Shown one piece after another: positions 56,161-64,000 of a stretch of DNA of 64,000 nt. The stretch lies in contig JACGCM010001217.1 in NCBI GenBank assembly GCA_014058105.1, forward strand, positions 620,001-684,000, in the 5' to 3' direction. A model generated the notes under the pieces. The model saw nothing but the letters and a program-made list of their open reading frames with translations. It made no database searches and had not been told where the DNA came from. Position 1 is the stretch's first letter. Every line of letters begins with the position of its first letter. The position numbers and the translations under genes are program-made. The stretch is from Kingdonia uniflora. Lineage: Eukaryota; Streptophyta; Magnoliopsida; Ranunculales; Circaeasteraceae.

Positions 56161-59118
56161 ATGAATCTATCTTGTTGGAATATTAGGGGCAACAACAACT
56201 CATAGAAGCATGGTGAGATTAGGAAGCCTATTCATAAAAACAAGGTGTATTTTATGGGAATTGCTGAAACCAAGCTTAAGCTCATCAATGACGTTAGCAT
56301 TGCATACAAATTATGCCCTCTATGGTCATATGTCCCTAATGGCATATTGCTTGATAAAGGTAGAAGTTTTGTTAGTTGGGACCCTAGTACCATATCTATA
56401 AATGTGCTTAATATATTCAGTCAAGTCATATCTTGTATGGCTGAAATGGGCGATAGTAAGTTCATTATTACGGTTTTCTATGGCTCCAATGAAGCCAAGG
56501 ATAGGGAAGTTATGTGGAAGGAACTCAATCTGATAAGTACTCAACATAAGAGAGGGTAAAGTTCAACTTAGCCCTACTGGCACAAACCCGCCTGTTGAAG
56601 AGAGGGCTGCATCTCTCAAGTACATCAAACTTGCTAAGATAGAAGATGAGTTATTAAGATAAAAATCTAGGCAGAATTGCCTTAGCTTGGGTGATACCAA
56701 CTCTGCCTTTTTTTCATAGAGCTATTAAATCCATAAGATCCTCTAACTCAATCTTATCTTATGCTAATGATATGGGAAAGAATTATATAAATCTTATTGC
56801 AGATCAAGCTGTTAAGTACTTCAAAGACATCCTAGGTCAAGGCAGAAGAAGTGTTGACAAGGAGCTGATTCAGATGATACCCTTCAAAGCTAAAGTGCAA
56901 TCCCAAGACCATGCTATGCTCACCAGGGAAGTCTCAAGAATAAAATCCATGATGATCTTTTCTCTATTCCTAACAATAAAGTTGGGGGTCCTAATGGTTT
57001 CAACTCAAAGTTCTTCAAAACAAATTGGGAAATTGTGAAAAAAGATGTCATTTTGGGTGCTAAGAATTTCTTCCAAAAATAAAACCTTATCTCAAATCAA
57101 TTCTACTTCTATAGCTCTCGTGCCTAAGGTCCCTAAGTCTGACTCCTTTGGGGACTATAAGCCCATACCCTGATGCACTCTCAAATACAAGATTATTTGT
57201 AAGACTAACATTCTCACTCAAAGATTTAAGCTTGTGCTTGGCTCTCTTGATAGTCAAAGTTAATCTGTTTTCATTAAGGGTAGAAACATTGTCGATTGTT
57301 GCTCATGAGCTCCTAAGGAACTATTATAGGACCTCAAGTTAACCTAGGTGCACCACTAAGATTGACTTGAGGAAAGCCAACGATATGGTTATAGTATTGT
57401 CATTCATCATGCTCTCAGTTTCAATTTCCCCAATCTTTTTGTGGACCGGGTTGAAATTTGTATTACTACCCGTAGATATTTCATCTCTTTAAATTGTGGT
57501 CTTTAAGGATATTTTGAACGGCAAAGAGATATGGCGTAGCTAGCAACATAGCGCATAGAAGAAACAATGACTTCATAATCCCATAATGACCATTTTTAGC
57601 AACATAGCTCCTAATCCTAAGAAGCCTTGAAATTGTTGTGCCACCTTATCTCTTTGCCCTTGTCATGAATGTATTAGGCATTTTATTTGAAGAAAAAATT
57701 TCTTGTGGTTTGCGTAAGCTCCACCCCGAAGTGTAAGAATCCCATGGTCACTTACCTTGCCTTTGCAAATAACCTTATTGTCTTTTGCCATGGGGACATA
57801 CTCTCAGCCCATACCGTTAAAGAGTGCCTTACTTCTTTTTGTGACCTCACTGGCCTTGAGGCAAATCCCACCAAATTTGATTTATACAAAACTTGAGTCA
57901 ATGTTGAGATCTCTAATATTATGAGGAGCATTCTTGGCTTCTCCATTGCTGAGCTGCCCGTCAAATACTTAGGAGTACTCTTCATCTCTTCCAGGCTCAA
58001 GGCTAAGGACTGTAACCTTCTTATTGACAAAATGAACATGAGAATTCACTCCAAGAAGCACAAAGCTCTTTCCTATATTGGTAGAGCTGAGCTCATAAAG
58101 TATGTGCTTAGCAGTATCTATGTTGCATAGATAGCATAGATACTGGATTAATGATGTTTTCACCCTCCATATGCAGGTTGTCAACAAGATAAACTCTAAT
58201 CTATCAAGATTTTATGGCATGGTCAAGATACAGAAAAGAAAAACATTCCCATAGCTTGGGACAGAGTTTGTTATCCAATAGATGAATGGGAAGTGAGTAT
58301 AAGAAGCTTAAAAACATGGAACAAGGTTGTTGTGCTTAGGCCACCTGGAAAATTGCTTCTAAGGAGAGCTCCATCTATACTGAATGGGTTCATAACAACC
58401 TAATTATAATGAAGTCTTTCTAGACCATGGGAGTCCCTAAAGACAGTTCTTTAGTGTGGAGAAAAGTTTTTGCAGGCAAGGGAGGAGGTCATTAAGTACA
58501 CTACTCACATAATTGGTAAAGGTAAGAACACCTCAATTCGGAAGGAGCCCTGGCATCATGAAAGGAATTTGCTCCAACACTTCAGACAACATCACAGGTA
58601 AAACACAAGGCTAAACTTGGAGGCCAAGGTGAGCAACTTAACTACTAATATTAAGTGGGACATACCTGTAAGAATTAGGAATCCCCTTGGGGATATTATC
58701 ACCAGCTCTTTGCCTAAAATCTGCTTTGTGATAGGCATGTGGACTGCCAACTCAAAGGGGTCTACACTGTAGCTTCCACTTATAAAAAGCTTAGACAATG
58801 CAGACCCATTGAGTACTGGACTAGGCTTATCAAGTCCCCTCTGGTTATACCTAGACAAGGCTTCTTTATATGGCAACTGTGTAAAGGAACCTTGGCTCCT
58901 CAAAACAAGCAAGTAGCCAGAGGGTCCATAAGTAACTCTCTATGTGTTTTGTGGAGACAGACTAATGAGAGTGTTCAACATCTTTGTATGGATTGTTGTT
59001 GGGTCAATACCTTGTGGATCAAGATTCTTAACAATGCAATTTTGGGGGGGAAGGATCAAAGTCAAACTAATACCTTGTCTATCTTTGTTTCAACCTCAGG
59101 TTTCTATCACCAGAAATA
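56161..59118 (+). mobile_element. L1-like LINE ORF2 remnant (plus strand, heavily decayed)
   Basis: ATG 56161 opens MNLSCWNIRG, the endonuclease start; FMGIAETKLK holds the Glu. After a deletion in the endonuclease, linker (LGDTNSAFFHRAIKSIRSSN, 56690) and RT remnants follow in several frames. The catalytic YxDD region appears as LAFANNLIVFCHGD (57743-57784), with the Asp pair lost. LPVKYLGVLFISSRL (57953) comes next. The C-terminal zinc-binding domain (IWQLCKGTLAPQNKQVA, NESVQHLCMDCCWVNTLW) runs to about 59118. No 3' UTR or poly-A tail follows; SerRS-related sequence begins within about 15 bp. Confidence 0.82.
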
Positions 59119-59382
59119 ATGTCCTACATTAGTGAATTAATAAGATTTGCTCCGTACTCTTGCATCATTTCAATTTTCCCCAAATACTTTCCATAAAACC
59201 ACTAACATTTCCCCTGTTTCACTCACACATTTACTCAAAAAATTATACTTACATTGTCATAACTATGCACATACATTACTCGAAAAAAGAAAAAAATGCA
59301 TTTTTTGAGCAAAATAAAATTACTTTAACAACAATAGTTTAAAAAAAAATCAATATTTGTTCAAATGATAGAGCACTCTAAC

Positions 59383-59725
59383 CTTCTGAAGCTGAAACGA
59401 ATTCTCATAAAGCTCAAGAACAAGTTCCAAATCCGATTCTTAATATTAATCGCAACCTCATCTTGGTTATCTCGAATCCATTTGAAATAAATTGCAGCTC
59501 TCCATTGTGGTTTCGCAACTTTCTTCTCTTGGGTTTGAACCGATGGAGCTGAAGAAACTGAGAATGCCCTAGTTAGTAACAATGGGAGTTGGGAGGTTCG
59601 GGATTGGAGAATTAGGGTCAGGGTTTTGTGTGGAGGTCATAGGAGTAATGAAAGTTTGAAATTGGTGGATGATGAAGTAGGGAGGACAGTAAGTTTGAGG
59701 TTAGAAAGGTGGAGGAGAAAGCCAT
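59383..59725 (-). pseudogene. SerRS exon 1 copy in tandem unit 1 (frameshifted)
   Basis: It is homologous to 54333-54713. It keeps SSAPSVQTQ and [20 protein letters not shown], but about 14 bp are missing after the VAINIKN segment. The frame therefore leaves the SerRS reading before the splice donor. Upstream deletions also disturb the transit peptide frame. A 5' UTR with a GA repeat follows at 59734-59749. Confidence 0.75.
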
Positions 59726-59931
59726 AGTGCAGAGAGAGAGAGAGAGATTTTACTGGTTTGAGAGAGATTAAAGAAGAAGATATTTAAGTTACAAACCATC
59801 TCCAATTGTTCTCGATTATGTAGACTAGTGTCGCGTGCAGAAGCACGTAGCTCCTCAATCGTGTGCTTCTAACATCTCCCTCGTGCAATTGGGTTGTTTT
59901 TTTTTTTTTTCCGAAGTAACTCTCAACTCAT
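59726..59931 (-). other. Upstream flank of SerRS copy, unit 1
   Basis: GA repeat and sequence shared with unit 2 (62300-62535), probably 5' UTR and promoter carried along with the captured exon. No ORF is present. Confidence 0.4.
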
Positions 59932-60205
59932 AGCATCTCCTAACGTGCCTCCCTAACTTGAATTTCAAAGTGCCACATAGGATTTTTGAGCTCCAACAAC
60001 ACCTTAGTGACTTATATTTTCAACTCAAAAAGCAAGGTTGAATTTTGGAAAATTATATTTTTTCAAAAAAAATTTAAATTGGGCGCCTTACAGTTAGACG
60101 CCTTTTAAAAAAACCAAGTCAGGTACTGTTGGAAGAAATATAACCTCACTAACTTGGATTTGGCTTGTTTTCAACCAAGTCCAATGAGGCACTTTAGGAG
60201 ATGCT
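59932..60205. mobile_element. MITE with AGCATCTCCTAA ends, unit 1
   Basis: The 274 bp element has terminal inverted repeats: left agcatctcctaacgtgcctc, right complement agcatctcctaaagtgcctc. Internal inverted words (aacttgaatt/cttggattt, aagtcac) are present. There is no coding potential. It sits upstream of the SerRS fragment. Confidence 0.75.
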
Positions 60206-60459
60206 CTCACACTCAAGCCTTCCAAGTAGTCCAAAAATTAGGTGTGGGCTGATTAGTTGGGCATGATAGAGCTCAACCGAGTGTGGAAAGCTCCAACTCA
60301 AAAAAATGAGTTTGGTTGACTTTAGAAAACCACCCGGACTTTTAAATACAGCCGTTACCCGTATCAACATTGAAAACACTTTAATTCATCTTTTTCTCCC
60401 CCACTTTTGTTTCCTTATATCTTGCTCTATTTTGGGCTAAAATCAAAACCCCTAATTAG

Positions 60460-61366
60460 TTGAGAGTTTGCTAGATTACCCTCTGAAACTCTCAATTCAG
60501 TTACGATTATGTCAAAAAAAATACGACATTCTTCTCTCTAGATCTTGGTTTGATTAGGAACCCAAAGTCGTTCGAACGACTCCCTATTTCGTTCGAACGA
60601 CCAATGTTCAATCCCCTGGAATTTTGGCCCATAGACAAATTTCGTTCGAACAAGCTTGGATTCCCTTCGAACGACTTGTCAAGTTTCTAGGGTTTAAGAC
60701 CAATTAGCGTAAAGTCGTTCGAACAGGCTTGGATGCCGTTCGAACGAGTTTGGCGTAGGTTATGATTATGAGACATTGGTTTGCCTCGAGATCCGTTCTT
60801 TTAGTATTTTTAGTTCCCTAGTATATAAAGGGGACTTAGGTTATTTTTTTAAGCCTATCTTAGTTCAATAGAAAGTTCTTAGGAAGAAGCTAGGGTTTAG
60901 AGTAATTCATTATAATTAACTGCATTAAAGCAATTGAAGCTCTTAAAGAACTTTTGCCAATCTAATTTTTGGTTTTCTCCGTACTTTTCTGCTAACTAGG
61001 GTTTCTCTATCGTATTGTGGATTAAGTGGTATCATTTTTCCAGTTACGATCATCGGGGGTTGATTGTGGTTTATGGTCTCTACTCGTGACCGTCTCAAGT
61101 AAACAAATGAGAAGCTAGTGAGTCCGTTGATGATTCATCGCAAACCTAATTCGAAGAAGAAGGATAATTTAGAGGTGGACAATTTCAACGATCGACTCAC
61201 GACTTTGGAAACGACAGTTTCGGACCTAAATTCTGTTACAGGGGAGTTGGTAGAACAATTGCATCTTACGAACCTCGCGAAGGCTTCCATTTTGGTGACA
61301 CGGCAAGGACGCTCTCATCGACGAGGCCGCTCGAGGAAGAAAGGGGTTATGGAGGTGGATGGAGAT
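60460..61366 (+). mobile_element. LTR-like segment, possible primer binding site and gag start, unit 1
   Basis: A TATA box (agtatataaagggga, about 60818-60832) is followed by a leader-like region, then tggtatca (61030-61037), an 8-base match to the iMet primer binding site. Then comes ATG 61075 (MVSTRDRLK, stop). A 61118-61366 stretch follows with DRLTTLETTVSDLNSVTGEL and RRGRSRKKG, like the N-terminus of a Ty3 gag. I read it as a 5' LTR plus gag fragment; the LTR borders are not defined. Confidence 0.5.
60566..60749. repeat. Cluster of TCGTTCGAACGA palindromes, unit 1
   Basis: Six sites share the core TTCGAA; two (60568-60579 and 60589-60600) are the full 12-base palindrome tcgttcgaacga. 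They lie upstream of the TATA box of the LTR-like segment. Confidence 0.85.
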
Positions 61367-61956
61367 GGGGATAATGCGGACCCATTGAGTATTGGACTAG
61401 GCTTATTAAGTCCCCTCTGGTTATACCTAGACAAGGCTACTTTATGTGGCAGCTGTATAAAGGAACCTTGGCTCCTCAAAACAAGCTAGTAGCCAGAGGG
61501 TACATAACTAACTCTCTGTGTTTTGTGCAGACAGACTAATGAGAGTGTTCAACATCTTTTTATGGACTGTTGTTGGGTCAATACCTTGTGGATCAAGATT
61601 CTTAACAATGTAATTTTTGGGGGGAGGGGTCAAAGTCAAACTAATACCTTGTCTATCTTTGTTTCAACCTCAAGTTTCTATCACCGGAAGCAATGTCCTA
61701 CGTTAGTGAATTAATAAGATTTTCTCCGTACTCTTGCATCATTTCAATTTTCCCCAAATACTTTCCATAAAACCACTAACATTTCCCCTGTTTCACTCAC
61801 ACATTTACTCAAAAAATTATACTTACATTGTCATAACTATGCATATACATTACTCGAAAAAGGAAAAAAAAAATGCATTTTTTGAGCCAAATAAAATTAC
61901 TTTAATAGCAATAGTTAAAAAATTCAATATTTGTTCAAATGATAAAGCACACTAAC

Positions 61957-62299
61957 CTTCTGAAGCTGAAAGGAATTCTCATAAAGCTCAAGAACAAGTT
62001 CCAAATCTGATTCTTAATATTAATCGCAACCTCATCTTTGTTATCTCGAATCCATTTGAAATCAATTGCAGCTCTCCATTGTGGTTTCGCAACTTTCTTC
62101 TCTTGGGTTTGAACCGATGGAGCTGAAGAAACTGAGAATTCCCTAGTTAGTAACAATGGGAGTTGGGAGGTTTGGGATTGGAGAATTAGGGTTAGGGTTT
62201 TGTGTGGAGATCTTAGGAGTAATGAAGGTTTGAAAATGGCGGATGATGAAGTAGGGAGGACGGTAAGTTTGAGGTTAGGAAGGTGGAGGAGAAAGCCAT
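61957..62299 (-). pseudogene. SerRS exon 1 copy in tandem unit 2 (frameshifted)
   Basis: Same structure as the unit 1 copy. ATG at 62299 is followed by a one-base loss relative to 54713-54333, which shifts the transit-peptide frame. The same deletion of about 14 bp occurs before the donor. PQWRAAIDFKWIRDNKDEVA is intact in one frame. Confidence 0.75.
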
Positions 62300-62535
62300 A
62301 ATGCAAGAGAGAGAGAGAGAGAGAGGAAAAGATTTTACTGGTTTGAGAGAGATTAGAGAAAAAGATATTCAAGTTACAAACCATCTCCAATGGTTCTCGA
62401 TTATGTAGACTAGTGTCGCGTGCAGAAGCGCGCAGCTCCTCAATCGTGTGCTTCTAACATCTCTCTCCTACAATTGAAAAAGTGGGTTTAGGTTGTTTTT
62501 GTTTGTTTTTTTTTTCAAAGTAACTCACAACTCAT

Positions 62536-62844
62536 AGCATCTCCTGAATTTCAAAGTGCCACATTGGATTTTTGAGCTCCAACAACACCTCAGTGACTTA
62601 GATTTATATTTTCAACTCAAAAAGCAAGGTTGAATTTTGGAAAATTATTTTTTTTCAAAAAAAATACAAATTGGGCGCTTAACAGTTAGGCGCCTAATAA
62701 AAAAAAATAGGCGACCAACATAGCGCCCAAATGTTAGGCGCCTGTTAAAAAAACCAAGTCAAGTACTATTGGAAGAAATATAACCTCACTAACTTGGATT
62801 TGCCTTTTTTTCAACCAAGTCAATGAGGCACTTTAGGAGATGTT
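62536..62844. mobile_element. MITE with AGCATCTCCT ends, unit 2
   Basis: Counterpart of 59932-60205, with a small deletion near the left end and an extra copy of the ggcgcc(t) word region (62675-62745). This accounts for part of the length difference between units. Confidence 0.72.
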
Positions 62845-62999
62845 CTCACACTCAAACCTTCCCAGCAGTCTAAAAATTGGGTGTGGGCTGATTAGTTGGG
62901 CGTAACAGAGCTCAACCGAGTGTGGGAAGCTCCAACTTAAAAATGTGAGTTTGGTTGACTTTAGATAACCGCCCAGACTTTTAAATACAGCAGCTACCC

Positions 63000-64000
63000 G
63001 TATCAACATTGAAAACACTTTGGGTCCTCTTTATCTCCCCCACTTTTGTCTCCTTATATCTTGCTCTGTTTTGGGCTAAAATCAAAACCCTAATTAGTTG
63101 AGAGTTTGCTAGATTACCCTCTGAAACCCCCAATTCAGTTACGATTATGTTAAAAAAAATATGACAGTCTTCTCTCTTGATCTTGATTTGATTAGGAACC
63201 CAAAGTCGTTCGAACGATTCCCTATTTCGTTCGAACGATCAATGTTCAATCCCCTGGAATTTTGGCTCATAGACAAATTTCGTTCGAACGAGTTTGGATG
63301 TCATTTCAACGACTTATCAAGTTTATAGAGTTTAAGACCAATTAGCGTAAAGTCGTTCGAACAGGCTTGGATGTCGTTCGAACGAGTTTGGCGTAGGTTG
63401 TGATTATGAGACATAGGTTCGTCTTGAGATCCGTTCTTTTAGTATTTTTAGTTCTCTAGTATATAAAAGGGACTTAGGCTATTTTTTTAAGCCTATGTTA
63501 GTTTAATAGAAAGTTCTGAGGAAAAAGCTAAGGTTTAGAGTAATTTATTGTAATTAACATCATTTAAGCAATTTAAGCTCTTAAAGGGACTTTTTCCAAT
63601 CCAATTTTTGGTTTTCTTCATACTTTTCTGCTAACTAGGGCAATTCTATCGTATTGTGGATTAAGTGGTATCAATTTTCCAGTTACGATCATCGGGGGTT
63701 GATTGTGGTTTATGGTTTCTGCACGTGACCATATCAAGCAAACGAATAAGAAGTTAGCGAGCCTGTTGACGATTCATCACAAACCTAATTCGAAGAAGAA
63801 GGACGATTTAGAGATGGACAATTCCAACGATCGACTCACGTTTGGAAATGACAGTTTCTTACCTAACTTTTACTATAGGGGAGTTAATAGAATAATTACG
63901 TCTCACGAACCTCGTGAAGGATTCCACTTCAGTGACACGGCAAGGCCGCTCTCATCGGCGAGGCCGTTCGAGGAAGAAAGGGGTTATGGAGGTGGATGGA
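63000..64000 (+). mobile_element. LTR-like segment and gag start, unit 2
   Basis: Counterpart of 60460-61366. The TTCGAA palindrome cluster lies at 63203-63386, the TATA box near 63460, tggtatca at about 63668 and a gag-like start after 63715. More frame damage is present than in unit 1. It is cut by the window edge. Confidence 0.5.

Larger units (their letters stand above)
58801..61376. repeat. Tandem duplication, unit 1 (2576 bp)
   Basis: The unit starts at cagacccattgagtactgg within the LINE zinc domain and ends before the same sequence at 61377. It includes the LINE end, SerRS intron and exon 1 (minus strand), a MITE and an LTR-like segment with a gag start. Four bases (aatg) are shared at both junctions (58797-58800 and 61373-61376). 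Confidence 0.92.
61377..64000. repeat. Tandem duplication, unit 2 (runs to the window edge)
   Basis: It is collinear with unit 1 from cggacccattgagtattgg onward. The last base of the window corresponds to 61363 of unit 1, so about 13 bases of the unit are missing. Scattered substitutions and indels (net about +61 bp) separate the copies. Confidence 0.92.

Noticed and set aside
60560..60750. CRISPR-like array (regularly recurring palindromes)
   Set aside because: Spacing is irregular, repeats are only 12 bases, and the genome is a plant; a promoter array or repeat fits better.
1..64000. tRNA, rRNA or organelle DNA insertions
   Set aside because: No cloverleaf-capable segment, rRNA core motif or plastid/mitochondrial gene text was noticed on reading either strand; a covariance-model scan was not possible.

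Overview
The window is nuclear DNA of a flowering plant, most likely a eudicot. It has GT-AG introns, two plant housekeeping genes with intact gene structure (a GRIM-19/NDUFA13 complex I subunit and Bax inhibitor-1), and plant lineages of transposable elements: Athila, chromovirus, Tat, L1-like LINEs, hAT, CACTA and MITEs. Roughly four fifths of the sequence is transposon-derived. All calls come from reading the sequence; no database search was run.

Left block (1-24.8 kb): a nest of elements. An Athila-type Ty3 element (1-13370, plus strand, 5' LTR outside the window) is split by a complete 5.6 kb chromovirus (2639-8259, minus strand) with paired 419 bp LTRs, an iMet primer binding site and a CCTGT target duplication. 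The Athila 3' LTR (about 12882-13370) abuts an L1-like LINE on the minus strand (13371 to about 24.7 kb), which is broken off in its reverse transcriptase. That LINE also holds a 6965 bp hAT transposon (14256-21220) flanked by ATTGGAA repeats. The order of events reads: LINE first, then Athila and hAT into it, then the chromovirus into Athila.

Gene island (24.8-35.8 kb): a GRIM-19 gene (plus strand, three exons, 4.4 kb first intron) and a BI-1 gene (minus strand, five exons, 249 codons) lie tail to tail about 1 kb apart. BI-1 looks fully functional. GRIM-19 lacks two bases in its last exon, which cuts the protein from the family length of 143 to 124 residues.

Tat block (35.8-53.6 kb): a minus-strand Tat-lineage element with its 3' LTR (35819-36371), an integrase, and two RNase H domains, broken off in the reverse transcriptase. 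Between pol and the 3' LTR it carries about 8 kb of plus-strand (antisense) accessory ORFs, several with TATA boxes, ending in long coiled coils. A 6.3 kb CACTA-type element (42954-49270, AGA target duplication) sits inside this module and carries a captured fragment of an ALDH7 (antiquitin) gene.

Right block (53.6-64 kb): exon 1 of an organellar seryl-tRNA synthetase gene, a decayed plus-strand LINE (56161-59118), and a chimeric 2.6 kb direct tandem duplication (58801-61376 and 61377 to the end). Each unit holds a LINE tail, a broken SerRS exon 1, a MITE and an LTR-like segment with repeated TTCGAA palindromes.
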